The position numbers were made by a program, and so were the translations under genes. This document shows, in pieces, positions 1 to 8,419 of a stretch of DNA of 64,000 bases (the stretch's first letter is position 1; every line of letters starts with the position of its first letter). Source of the DNA: Alcaligenes sp. SORT26. GTDB taxonomy: Bacteria; Pseudomonadota; Gammaproteobacteria; Burkholderiales; Burkholderiaceae_B. The DNA lies in assembly GCF_017377875.1 (NCBI RefSeq), contig NZ_CP070975.1, forward strand, positions 4,019,728 through 4,083,727, written 5' to 3'. The notes below the pieces were generated by a model, which was not told the origin of the DNA, did no database searches, and was given only the letters and a program-made list of their open reading frames with translations.

Positions 1-806
1 AAAGCCTGGAAGAAGGCTTGCGCTGCCCCTTGTTCTTGCAGGAAGGGCGCAATCTGGTGCCACAGGAGTCGGCCCGTGAACTGGCCGAGGCGGCTAAAGA
101 AACCATACGCACCTTGCAGCATGGCATTGATGCTGCTCGTGAAGCCGGAGGCTATTCCTCGGATCAGTTGCGCATTGGCTCCATGTATTCGCTAACGATT
201 CGTCTGGTGCCACGTCTTTTGGTGGAGCTGAAGGTCCACAAGCCTTTATTGCAGATTGATCTGGTCCTGGACTCTAACGAGAAGCTGCTGCAAAAGCTGC
301 GGGGCGGTCATATCGACGCGGCCTTGATCGAGCTGCCGCAAGAGCAGCCGGATGATCTGGAAGTGCTGCCCATTTTTGATGATGAGCTGATGTTTGCGGC
401 TCCTATGGATTGGCAAGGCGCGGACTCGTCCGTGGTGGATCTGGAGCGCTGTTCCAAGGAGCGCTTTGTGTCGTTGACTGATGACTTTGCGACAGGTCGG
501 GACATGCAGCGCATGTTGGCCAAAGCCGGCTTCGATGCCGATATTGTGATGCGCACCGGAGACATCTTTTCCTTGATGAGCCTGGTTAGCGGAGGGGTGG
601 GATGCTCACTTTTACCTGCCCGTGCCAAAGAAGTTTTCTCTGACAAGATTCAGTGGCTAAGTCTGGAGCCGCAGTATCAACATTCGCAACGCATTGGCCT
701 GGTTTGCATGAAGTCGCGCGAGCGCAGCCCGAATGTCTTGAGCTTGTTGCGGGCCTGCCGAATCGTGCGGACTCAGCTAGAAAAAGAAGGGCAGAAATCG
801 GCCTGA
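1..806 (+). CDS. LysR-family transcriptional regulator, C-terminal part (cut by left edge)
   Basis: The reading frame is open from the first bases of the window, so the DNA-binding helix-turn-helix lies mostly outside. The visible start matches the end of a LysR HTH and its linker (SLEEGLRCPLFLQEGR, LVPQESARELAEAA), followed by a full LysR effector-binding domain of about 200 residues (LRIGSMYSL to the end). The gene converges on the malonate decarboxylase operon, with only one base between its stop and the mdcH stop. MdcR, the known regulator of mdc operons, is a LysR protein, so a role in sensing malonate is a reasonable inference from position. The sequence itself does not prove the ligand. 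Confidence 0.85.
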   Translation, partial: SLEEGLRCPLFLQEGRNLVPQESARELAEAAKETIRTLQHGIDAAREAGGYSSDQLRIGSMYSLTIRLVPRLLVELKVHKPLLQIDLVLDSNEKLLQKLRGGHIDAALIELPQEQPDDLEVLPIFDDELMFAAPMDWQGADSSVVDLERCSKERFVSLTDDFATGRDMQRMLAKAGFDADIVMRTGDIFSLMSLVSGGVGCSLLPARAKEVFSDKIQWLSLEPQYQHSQRIGLVCMKSRERSPNVLSLLRACRIVRTQLEKEGQKSA

Positions 807-807
807 T

Positions 808-1737
808 CTATCCCGCCCATCTGGATAACCAGCGCTGCAACCCGTCCAGGGTTTGAAACTCGTCCACACTACGCGCCGGAATCTCCGGATAGCGCTGATT
901 CCACATGGTCGCCAGGCTGCGCCCCGGTCCAATTTCCAGCACTACATTTGGCTGTCGTTCTTCAATCTGCTCCATGCAGGAATCCCATTGCATGGTTTGC
1001 ATGATCTGCGCCGATAAAGCCTGCGCTGCGGTGGCGGCGTTATGCACCCAGACACCGGCATTGGTCGGCCACGGCACCTTTGGGGAAGCCAGTTGGCTTT
1101 GATTGAGCTGCTCTTGAAAGGCTTGGGCCGCGCTGCTCATCCAATGGGTATGGGATGCAATGTTCACGGCCAATGGCGTGCAACGAGCCCCTTGTTCCTG
1201 AGCGAATTTCTCCAGCGCGGCGAGCTGACTGCGGGGGCCTGCACATACGGCACTATCGGGGCCATTGCGTATCGCCAATGCCGCGCCGTGTGTCTGGCAC
1301 CATTGTTCAATGGTCCGAATTGAAACCCCGCTGATCGCCAGCATGCCACCGTCTTGTCCGGCTCCAGCCTGGTCCATCAGGGCGGCTCGTCGGCCAGCCA
1401 GTTTGATGGTGTCGCTGGCGGATAGAACGCCCGCTACTGAAGCGGCAGCCAGTTCGCCAATGCTATAGCCTGCTACGGCCACCAGCGCTTGGGAAGAAGA
1501 TTGCAGAGCAGGAAGCTGTTCTTGCAGTTCCTGCCAGGCCGCCAGTGCGCATGCCGTCAGCACGACTTGAGCATGAGCGTTGGTACTGGCCCACTGGGCA
1601 TCGCGCATGGCAGCACGCCAATCGGGGACATGCAGTTGCTCCTGCATGTGCAGCAGTAAAGGGTGTGCCGGATTAATCCAGGGCAGCATCTGGGCGTGCT
1701 GCATGCCTTGCCCGGAAAACAGCAGGGCGATTTTCAT
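808..1737 (-). CDS. mdcH: Malonate decarboxylase, malonyl-CoA:ACP transacylase (epsilon) subunit
   Basis: The protein has 309 residues and the FabD acyltransferase fold. It shows the N-terminal FSGQGMQ motif (residues 7-13), the nucleophile elbow GYSIGE with Ser92, and the active-site histidine in ASHTHWM (His196). MdcH charges the MdcC carrier protein with malonyl from malonyl-CoA to prime the cycle. The reading frame is open further upstream, but the start at MKIALLF fits the family N-terminus and lies 2 bases after the mdcB stop. It is the last gene of the operon. A separate fatty-acid fabD is less likely because of the strict mdc context. Confidence 0.93.
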   Translation of the reverse strand: MKIALLFSGQGMQHAQMLPWINPAHPLLLHMQEQLHVPDWRAAMRDAQWASTNAHAQVVLTACALAAWQELQEQLPALQSSSQALVAVAGYSIGELAAASVAGVLSASDTIKLAGRRAALMDQAGAGQDGGMLAISGVSIRTIEQWCQTHGAALAIRNGPDSAVCAGPRSQLAALEKFAQEQGARCTPLAVNIASHTHWMSSAAQAFQEQLNQSQLASPKVPWPTNAGVWVHNAATAAQALSAQIMQTMQWDSCMEQIEERQPNVVLEIGPGRSLATMWNQRYPEIPARSVDEFQTLDGLQRWLSRWAG

Positions 1738-1739
1738 AG

Positions 1740-2702
1740 TCAGGCTCCAGTAGGGCGGCGCTGGCTGGCGCAACCGGGTGCATAGGCTTGCAGACGGTCC
1801 AGCCAACAGCAGGCCGACAAGGTATCGGCTGCGCCTCCGGGGGATAAGCGGCGTTCCATGAATGCCTGATGCACAGCTTGTGCGCGCTGCAGGGCATCCG
1901 GGGTAAAAACACTGCCTTCCTGCAGATACTGCGCGGCGCAGCGGCGCGCGTAGTGTAGCCCCTCCAGTCCGCCACGATGGGCCAGATTACTATCGTCCAG
2001 GATCGCCATAACAGAAAAGAGAGTATGCAAACCCACGGTCTGCAACTGCTGTTCTGCCACTGGTGTGCTGTGCGGAGACAAAGTTTTGACAGCGACTTGC
2101 CAGGCGGGCCAGGCCGTTTCAAACAAGGTGGGAAAGCCCTGGGCTGCTTCCTGGTTCGCGCCTTGCAAGCCATAGCGGCGTACCGCCCGTCCGCCCGGCA
2201 GTGCGGACGAAGCTTGCAGGCTGCGGGCCTGTAAAGCCGCCCCCCATAATGTGTGAAGTTGGTCCCGAATCGTGGCGGGAGTCAGGGTGCGAAAAGGAAG
2301 GCAGGCGCCTGCGGCTGCGCACAACAAGCCCAGCATGAAGATAGCTCCACGATGGGTATTGATGCCCCCCGTGGCTGCCTGCATGCGAGCCTCCGCTGCA
2401 ATCCCGCGAGTTTGCAGTTGGCTGAATGGAACACGCTGTTGGCCCAGGGCCGCCATGTCGGTGAAGTAGTGGCGCAAGGCAAACAGACTGCGATAAAACG
2501 TGCTGGCATCCATATCGTCGTGGCTGCCGCTGTCGAGCAAGGAAACCAGCCCCGGTTTTGGGGCAAGAATCAGTTCGTCATACAGCGCCAGAACGGCTGC
2601 TCGACCTACGGCCGCGCAGCTCCAGGAACGGGATGGATCGTTGGAGTCCTGGGTAGCAGGCCGCTTGGCCAATGCCGTCTGTTCAATGACATCAAGCAGC
2701 AT
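1740..2702 (-). CDS. mdcB: Triphosphoribosyl-dephospho-CoA synthase of malonate decarboxylase
   Basis: A CitG/MdcB-family protein of 320 residues. It makes 2'-(5''-triphosphoribosyl)-3'-dephospho-CoA from ATP and dephospho-CoA, the precursor of the prosthetic group of the decarboxylase carrier protein. Family signatures are PKPGLVSLLDSGSHDDMD near residue 50 and GGINTHRGAIF near residue 112. I chose MLLDVIEQ as start because the family begins there and it overlaps the mdcG end by 11 bases, as is usual in this tightly packed operon. The order A-C-D-E-G-B-H differs from the ABCDEFGH order of Klebsiella, with mdcB moved next to mdcH. Confidence 0.92.
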   Translation of the reverse strand: MLLDVIEQTALAKRPATQDSNDPSRSWSCAAVGRAAVLALYDELILAPKPGLVSLLDSGSHDDMDASTFYRSLFALRHYFTDMAALGQQRVPFSQLQTRGIAAEARMQAATGGINTHRGAIFMLGLLCAAAGACLPFRTLTPATIRDQLHTLWGAALQARSLQASSALPGGRAVRRYGLQGANQEAAQGFPTLFETAWPAWQVAVKTLSPHSTPVAEQQLQTVGLHTLFSVMAILDDSNLAHRGGLEGLHYARRCAAQYLQEGSVFTPDALQRAQAVHQAFMERRLSPGGAADTLSACCWLDRLQAYAPGCASQRRPTGA

Positions 2703-3396
2703 GGGAAGACTCCAGAATGGGGGCGTGCTCGGGCCAATCCGAGTGTGCCTGAATGCGTAAACCATGAGTGCGTTTGATCAGGACTTTGCTGCTGGCACCG
2801 CTGCGCCACTGTTGCCACTCGCGCCAGGCAATAGCGTCGTCGTTGGGAAACAGCAGTTCGCCATCCAGACGGGGCAGACCTGTGATGTCACCGGCTTCTG
2901 TCAGTATCTTGACCAGACGATCTGCCTGCGTGGCACTTTGCACGGGCAGCATCAAATCCAGATCCGAGCCTTCACGTACATAGCCTTGCCCGGTGATCAA
3001 TTCCCAGCCGTAGCTGCCATAGACCTGTGCCATGCAGCCTTGTACCTGCAATTGCTGGCATAAGCTCAGCCAGTCTTGCGCCAGGGAAACGGGCAGTAAA
3101 GTCTGGGCCTCATGGGCGGGTGGGAAACCTCCCCACGCCAGACTGAAGGCGTGGGGAACGATCAGGGATAGACGCTGCCGTCCCCAATCCGTGGGCAAAG
3201 GAATCCCTGCTTGAAGTTGCCCGCTGCGCAGTTCGCCCGCTTGACGGCTGACTACCAGCGGCCACCCTCTGGCCTGCCATTGGCGCAAGCACTGACAGGC
3301 ATGGCTGGCAGGTTCCAGATCAGCCAGCACTTGTTCCCATGCGATGCTTTGCAGGGTGATCAAGTGGTGACGTCGAACGGGCAGCGGGGCTGTCAT
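2692..3396 (-). CDS. mdcG: Phosphoribosyl-dephospho-CoA transferase (holo-MdcC synthase)
   Basis: The protein has 234 residues. It transfers the prosthetic group made by MdcB to the acceptor serine of apo-MdcC, a nucleotidyl transfer. The C-terminal half carries a nucleotidyltransferase-like GS...DxD signature (YGSYGWELITG, then REGSDLDLML), which should bind the metal and triphosphate. The start codon overlaps the last base of the mdcE stop (TGATG arrangement), so translational coupling is likely. The family is found almost only in mdc operons, which supports the call. Confidence 0.9.
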   Translation of the reverse strand: MTAPLPVRRHHLITLQSIAWEQVLADLEPASHACQCLRQWQARGWPLVVSRQAGELRSGQLQAGIPLPTDWGRQRLSLIVPHAFSLAWGGFPPAHEAQTLLPVSLAQDWLSLCQQLQVQGCMAQVYGSYGWELITGQGYVREGSDLDLMLPVQSATQADRLVKILTEAGDITGLPRLDGELLFPNDDAIAWREWQQWRSGASSKVLIKRTHGLRIQAHSDWPEHAPILESSHAA

Positions 3397-4109
3397 CAGG
3401 ATGCCTGCAAGACCTGTTCAATGATCTGGGCAGCCAGACGGCGGCCACCGCGTTCGGCACCATCAATGGCGCGGTGATCCTGATCATTGGATTGGGTCAG
3501 TGCCGCACGCAAGGAGGCACGTAACTGTTCGGGGGAGGTACTGTCCCAGACAGATTGAATGCCACCCATCGCCACGTAGTTGCCTACGCCGGGCGCAAAG
3601 ACCGGATTGGATTGCGCCAGCTCTTCCAGCATGGCTTCGGGCAGCTTGGTGACGCGGGCCATGGCTGGAATGCGCATGACGCGAATCTCGGCTTCGGGCA
3701 GGGCATAGCAGGCATCAGCAATCAGACCGGAGGTGATGAAACCACCGGACAGGGCCTGGTCGTACACCAGCCCAATAACCTTGTGACCCTTGCGTCGGGC
3801 CAGATCCAGACACATGCCCAAATGGGCCATGGCGCGATTGATGCCCAGCAGTTCATCGCGGCGGCGCAGTTGCTGGCCTTGGGTATCGACCAAAAGCAGC
3901 AGGCTGCGGCCAGGATGGTTCTTGATGGTGTCCAGCACGGCCTGTGCCTGGGTCAGTGCCAGGGCGACGCCGATGGGGGCGTGTTCGGTGGTGCCGATAA
4001 CGGCCAGGGTCTGGCCATCAAACTCGGCATTGCCCTGCAAGAACAAATCCTGTTCGGTAATGCTGTGCTGCGTATCGAACAGCGATTGCACCAGTGTTTC
4101 CCATTTCAT
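3396..4109 (-). CDS. mdcE: Malonate decarboxylase gamma subunit
   Basis: The protein has 237 residues and is related to the carboxyltransferase (crotonase-like) fold. With MdcD it forms the decarboxylase that removes CO2 from malonyl-MdcC to give acetyl-MdcC. Recognisable segments are the glycine-rich ALSGGFITSGLIAD and the DLARRKGHKVIGLVYDQ helix. The open frame extends upstream, but ATG at 4109 overlaps the mdcD stop as ATGA, matches the family N-terminus (MKWETLVQSLF), and upstream residues look like antisense noise. Lengths reported for the family are similar or slightly longer. Confidence 0.92.
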   Translation of the reverse strand: MKWETLVQSLFDTQHSITEQDLFLQGNAEFDGQTLAVIGTTEHAPIGVALALTQAQAVLDTIKNHPGRSLLLLVDTQGQQLRRRDELLGINRAMAHLGMCLDLARRKGHKVIGLVYDQALSGGFITSGLIADACYALPEAEIRVMRIPAMARVTKLPEAMLEELAQSNPVFAPGVGNYVAMGGIQSVWDSTSPEQLRASLRAALTQSNDQDHRAIDGAERGGRRLAAQIIEQVLQAS

Positions 4110-5008
4110 GACAGCGCCTCCTGGCTGCGTAATGCTTTGACGGCTGCAGCGTCCATCTGCCCGACTTGATCGCTTTGTTCCAGCCCCAGCGCTTGCCACA
4201 AGGTCTGGGCCTGATTCTCGGTGTGATCCCATTGCTCCACAGGCAGCAGGGCCGCACGTTGTGTCAGCAACTGATGCTCTTGTTCCAGCTCTTCCAGGGT
4301 GACGGGGCCACGGGCCGGGTTTTTCAATCCTTGTATGGCAGCGGCGCGGAAAGCGGCCACGGTATCGGACACCAGATCGTCGCAATCCGCCGTTAACCAG
4401 CGGTGTTTCCCGCCACTGGTTTGCCAGACCAAAGCGCGGTCTTTGGAGTCGTATTCTTCGACTCCGTGGGAGGCTTCAATCACTTCCGGGCCGGACATGG
4501 CCAGACGACCCACGTCACTCATGATCAGGTGGTTGGTGCAGCGGGCCACAATACCCATGCCACCAAAGCAACCGTTTTGCCCGCCTACCAAAGCAAGTAC
4601 CGGCACACCCGCATTACGCGTATCCAGCAAGGCGCGCATCACTTCGGAGACGGCAATCAAACCGGCATTGGCTTCGTGCAAGCGCACACCACCGGACTCC
4701 AGCAGCAGCACCACAGCAGCAGGGCGGTCGATCATGGCTCGGCGCAGCAGGCCAACCAGCTTGGCACCGTGGACTTCACCCACACCGCCGCCCATGAATT
4801 CGCCTTCTTGTGCCGCCACATACACGGTCTGCCCATCCAGCAAAGCATGGCCGATGGCCACGCCATCATCAAAGGAAGAGGGCACACCCAACTGCGCCAA
4901 GTGAGGGCTGCTCAAGCGCTGGGCAGGGGGCAGCCATTCGTGAAAGCTGTTCGCGTCAAACAGAGCCTGGACGCGCTGGCGGGCAGAACATTCCAGATAA
5001 CTGCTCAT
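4106..5008 (-). CDS. mdcD: Malonate decarboxylase beta subunit
   Basis: The protein has 300 residues and is a biotin-independent carboxyltransferase-like decarboxylase subunit. The sequence has the oxyanion-hole style glycine-rich stretch EGEFMGGGVGEVHGAK, VLLLESGGVRLHEAN and VGGQNGCFGGMG, all typical of this family. It works with MdcE on the malonyl-carrier thioester. It overlaps mdcC at its start and mdcE at its end by 4 bases each, so the three subunits are probably made in fixed ratio. There is no sodium-pump (MadB-type) gene, so this is the soluble, biotin-free malonate decarboxylase type. Confidence 0.94.
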   Translation of the reverse strand: MSSYLECSARQRVQALFDANSFHEWLPPAQRLSSPHLAQLGVPSSFDDGVAIGHALLDGQTVYVAAQEGEFMGGGVGEVHGAKLVGLLRRAMIDRPAAVVLLLESGGVRLHEANAGLIAVSEVMRALLDTRNAGVPVLALVGGQNGCFGGMGIVARCTNHLIMSDVGRLAMSGPEVIEASHGVEEYDSKDRALVWQTSGGKHRWLTADCDDLVSDTVAAFRAAAIQGLKNPARGPVTLEELEQEHQLLTQRAALLPVEQWDHTENQAQTLWQALGLEQSDQVGQMDAAAVKALRSQEALS

Positions 5009-5355
5009 GACTGTGTTCCTTGTGCTTGACTGCGTGCCAGCGCTTCGCTGGCGGCCTGATCCAGACGCAGGCTGACGACGGCAGGGGTGGCCCCCATATC
5101 GTTGATGTCAAAGTGGATACCGGCCAGCGGATGGCGCTGGTGAAAGTCCCGCACCACCGCATCCCAGATCGTGGAGAAACCGCGCGCTGAGGTATGAATG
5201 TGGATGGTGCATTCTGGGCTGTCCTTGGGCTCGGCCAGCACCTCCAGATTGCCCGAACCGACGACGCCAACCAGCACAGGCTGGAAGGTGCCAATGGGCT
5301 CTTGTCCCTTGAAACTGTAGGCCAGGGTTTCCAGGCCGTGAGGAATGTTTGTCAT
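5005..5355 (-). CDS. mdcC: Malonate decarboxylase acyl carrier protein (delta subunit)
   Basis: The protein has 116 residues. It carries the 2'-(5''-phosphoribosyl)-3'-dephospho-CoA group to which malonyl and acetyl are attached. The attachment serine is Ser34 in the family motif VGSGNLEVL. This motif is unrelated to the DSL motif of ordinary acyl carrier proteins, which confirms the mdc assignment. The gene follows mdcA after 34 bases and overlaps mdcD by 4 bases. The C-terminal tail (ARSQAQGTQS) is polar and probably disordered. Confidence 0.95.
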   Translation of the reverse strand: MTNIPHGLETLAYSFKGQEPIGTFQPVLVGVVGSGNLEVLAEPKDSPECTIHIHTSARGFSTIWDAVVRDFHQRHPLAGIHFDINDMGATPAVVSLRLDQAASEALARSQAQGTQS

Positions 5356-5389
5356 CGTGATCTCCTAATGCAAATAGCGTGGCGGACCA

Positions 5390-7072
5390 TTACCAGTTAC
5401 GGAAGCGTGCCGGGGGTTGATACAGCCCACCGGAGGCTTGAACCAGATCCCGCATGCTGCGTGCGGCCAATAGATTGCGTGTGGCCTGGCGTGGGTCTAT
5501 GCCCAGATCCTGAGGGCGGCGGATGATGCCGCGATCGCGCAGGTTTTCCACCATGCGGGCATCGCGTCCCAGACCTACTTGTGTGTAGCCCGCAACGCCG
5601 CGTATGGCTTGCTCGCGTTCTTCGTCGGTACGGCACAGCAACAGATTGGCGATGCCTTCTTCAGTCAGGATGTGGGTGACATCGTCTCCGTACACCATGA
5701 TGGGAGGCAGATCCATGCCGGTCTGTTCTTGCAGAGTCCAGGCATCCAGAGTGTCCACAAAAGCGGGGGTCATGTGTTCGCGAAAGGTTTCCACAATTTG
5801 CACGACCAGCTTCTGACCACGTGGCGTACCGGCTGCACCTTGACGTCCGGCACGGGCTTGTTGACCGGCCTTCAACCAGGCCGGGCTGGCGTGGCGACGA
5901 CCGCGTGCATCCGCACCCATATTGGGGGCACCACCAAAACCGGCAATACGGCCCAGCGTGGCGGTGGAGCTATTGCCATGCAGGTCGATTTGCAAGGTGG
6001 AGCCGATGAACAGATCGCAGGCATAGTGGCCTGCTGCCTGACAAAAAGCGCGGTTGCTGCGCATGCTGCCATCCGGGCCGGTGAAGAACACATCGGAACG
6101 GGCGCGCAGATAGTTTTCCATGCCCAGCTCGGAGCCGAAGGAGTGCACCGATTGCACCCAACCGGCTTCAATGGCCGGGATCAGGGCAGGGTGGGGATTC
6201 AGGGCCCAGTGCTGGCAAATCTTGCCTTTCAGGCCCAGCGATTCACCGTAAGTGGGTAGCAGCAATTCAATGGCGGCGGTGTCAAAACCGATGCCGTGGT
6301 TCAGGCGTTGTACGCCGTATTCCGCATAGATGCCCTTGATCGCCATCATGGCCATCAAGACCTGGATTTCGCTGATCTGAGCGGGGTCGCGGGTAAACAG
6401 CGGTTCAATAAAGTGCGGGCGTGGAGCGGGCACCACGAAGTTCACCCAGTCGGCGGGAATGTCCACGCGCGGCAGGCGGGTGGTCTTGCTATCGACCAGC
6501 TCGTTGACCTGGGCGATGACAATGCCGCCGGAAAACGCGGTGGCTTCCACAATGGCCGGAGTGTCCTCGGTATTGGGGCCGGTGTACAGATTGCCGTGCT
6601 CATCGGCGGCCTGGGCCGCGATGAGCGCGACATTCGGGGTCAAGTCTACAAAGTAACGGGCAAACAACTCCAGATAGGTATGAATGGCACCGATGTTCAG
6701 CCGTCCTGCCGAAGCCAGCCTGGCCAGGCGCGCACCTTGCGGGCCGGAAAAGCTGAAGTCCAGGCGGTTGGCAATGCCTTTCTCAAACACATCCAGATGC
6801 TGGGGCAAAGCCAGCACGGATTGCACCATGTGCAGGTCATGAATCTGCGCTGGGTCGACTCCTACCAGTGCGTCGGCCAGAAAGTCGGCCTGCTTCTGGT
6901 TATTGCCTTCCAGACATACTCGATCTCCTACTTGTAATACGGCTTCCAGCAAGGCGCTGGCTTTATCCGTGCTGCATATTTTGCCTTGCAAAGAGTCTCC
7001 CAGTGCGCGGCTGGCACGTTGCAGTCTTTGCTGGCGGGCTTGATTCTTAAGATTCCAGTTGCTGTCCGTCAT
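5390..7072 (-). CDS. mdcA: Malonate decarboxylase alpha subunit, acetyl-ACP:malonate ACP transferase
   Basis: The protein has 560 residues, as expected for MdcA. It exchanges acetate for malonate on the carrier protein, so each turn releases acetate and reloads malonyl. It belongs to the CoA-transferase-like family (citrate lyase alpha relatives). Visible features are EGNNQKQADFLADAL near the N-terminus, GFGGAPNMGADARGRRHASPAW in the middle and the ending QASGGLYQPPARFRNW, all family hallmarks. It is the first mdc subunit gene, 57 bases downstream of the amidase gene on the same strand, with no terminator seen between them. Confidence 0.96.
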   Translation of the reverse strand: MTDSNWNLKNQARQQRLQRASRALGDSLQGKICSTDKASALLEAVLQVGDRVCLEGNNQKQADFLADALVGVDPAQIHDLHMVQSVLALPQHLDVFEKGIANRLDFSFSGPQGARLARLASAGRLNIGAIHTYLELFARYFVDLTPNVALIAAQAADEHGNLYTGPNTEDTPAIVEATAFSGGIVIAQVNELVDSKTTRLPRVDIPADWVNFVVPAPRPHFIEPLFTRDPAQISEIQVLMAMMAIKGIYAEYGVQRLNHGIGFDTAAIELLLPTYGESLGLKGKICQHWALNPHPALIPAIEAGWVQSVHSFGSELGMENYLRARSDVFFTGPDGSMRSNRAFCQAAGHYACDLFIGSTLQIDLHGNSSTATLGRIAGFGGAPNMGADARGRRHASPAWLKAGQQARAGRQGAAGTPRGQKLVVQIVETFREHMTPAFVDTLDAWTLQEQTGMDLPPIMVYGDDVTHILTEEGIANLLLCRTDEEREQAIRGVAGYTQVGLGRDARMVENLRDRGIIRRPQDLGIDPRQATRNLLAARSMRDLVQASGGLYQPPARFRNW

Positions 7073-7129
7073 TGGGTTTCCCTGTCATACCTCTGTCGAT
7101 GTGATCCGTTAAATAAGCTGCCTGACCCT

Positions 7130-8410
7130 TCAGGATCGCAGTTCAGGCAGCGCGATAGTTAATGTGCCCAGGCGATGGGCAATGCGGGTGGCCGCTTCCA
7201 GCAGCAGGTCGTCCTGCCCGGGGCGGGCGGCCACTTGCAGTCCCAAAGGAAGCCCGTGATTGCCAAAGCCGATGGGCAAGTTGATGCATGGAATGCCCAG
7301 CGCCGTCCAGGCACGACACAGCACCGGATCGCCGGTGGTGTCGCGCGTGGGGGCCTCGCCTAAAGCAGCCGCACTCAGGATCAGGTCTGCGTCGCCGAAG
7401 ATCAGCTCGGGATGGCGCTTGACCTGATTGATCAGACCTTGGGCCTGGATCAGTTCGGCGGGCTGGGTCTGTGCGCACTTGTCCAGATAGGTTTGCAAGG
7501 CAGGCGAGAGCAGTTCCAGGTGCTGCTGGCGTTCATGGCTTAAATGGGCCAGTACCTCAGCCCCCATGACGGCTTGCTGCGCGTAGGTCAGTTCGCCAAA
7601 CAGCTTGTCCTTGTCGCTAAGCTGAACCTCAAACTGGCCATCATCCGTTTTCAGATGGCCGACGCTTGCTTCCAGTCGATCACGCAGATCCTCGGCAATA
7701 TCCTCCCACCAGGGTGTGTGCAAAAAGTTCAGGCGCAAAGGGGCTTGCAGCAGGACTTGCGATACTTCTGGTGTACTGCGCAGTGCGTTGAAAACACGGC
7801 GCACATCCTCCAGACGCTGGCCCAAAATCCCCAGGGTATCCAAAGAGGGGCTGATGGTTTTCAGCCCGCTGCTGGGTAGGGCTCCAAAGCTGGGTTTGAA
7901 GCCGTAAATACCGCAGAACGTGGCCGGACGTATGACTGAGCCGGCCGTTTGTGTGCCCAAAGCGACGGGCACTACATTGGCGGCCACCGCCGCCGCAGAG
8001 CCCGACGATGAACCGCCCGGCGTGTGCTCCAGATTCCAGGGATTGCGGGTTTTAGGGGGGCTGAACAGGGCAAATTCCGTGGTCACGGTTTTCCCAAAAG
8101 GCACCGCTCCGGCAGCTCGCAATGCCTGCACAATGGCGGCATCCTGCGTGGGGCGGTTGTCCCGGTAAATGGGCGAGCCATAGGTGGCTGGAGCATCGGC
8201 GGTATTGATCAGGTCTTTGATGCCGACCACCAGCCCCTTCAGGGGGCCGGTGCTCTGCGCTTGATCCTGGGCAACACGCCGTACCTGCTCCTTGTCCAGA
8301 TGGGCAAAGGCCTGAATCAGATCCTCAGTTTGCTCATAGCGGGCAATGGCCGCTTCTGCCGCCTCCTGGCTGGATGTCTTGTTTCGGGCAGCGAAATCAG
8401 TCACAGACAT
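7130..8410 (-). CDS. Amidase-signature hydrolase, malonamidase E2-like
   Basis: A 426-residue amidase with the Ser-cisSer-Lys triad visible as Lys65 (VVGIKDL), Ser134 (PGGSSSGSAAAV) and Ser158 (TQTAGSVIRPA). Spacings of 69 and 24 residues equal those I recall for malonamidase E2 of Bradyrhizobium (Lys62, Ser131, Ser155), and Arg161 follows the nucleophile by three residues as does the malonate-binding Arg158 there. Placement between a transporter and mdcA, 9 bases after the atoE stop, suggests hydrolysis of malonamate (or another malonic half-amide) to malonate and ammonia. Alternatives are ureidomalonase of barbiturate breakdown or an unrelated amidase. The fold is certain; the substrate is inferred. 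Confidence 0.88.
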   Translation of the reverse strand: MSVTDFAARNKTSSQEAAEAAIARYEQTEDLIQAFAHLDKEQVRRVAQDQAQSTGPLKGLVVGIKDLINTADAPATYGSPIYRDNRPTQDAAIVQALRAAGAVPFGKTVTTEFALFSPPKTRNPWNLEHTPGGSSSGSAAAVAANVVPVALGTQTAGSVIRPATFCGIYGFKPSFGALPSSGLKTISPSLDTLGILGQRLEDVRRVFNALRSTPEVSQVLLQAPLRLNFLHTPWWEDIAEDLRDRLEASVGHLKTDDGQFEVQLSDKDKLFGELTYAQQAVMGAEVLAHLSHERQQHLELLSPALQTYLDKCAQTQPAELIQAQGLINQVKRHPELIFGDADLILSAAALGEAPTRDTTGDPVLCRAWTALGIPCINLPIGFGNHGLPLGLQVAARPGQDDLLLEAATRIAHRLGTLTIALPELRS

Positions 8411-8419
8411 GGCGGGTCC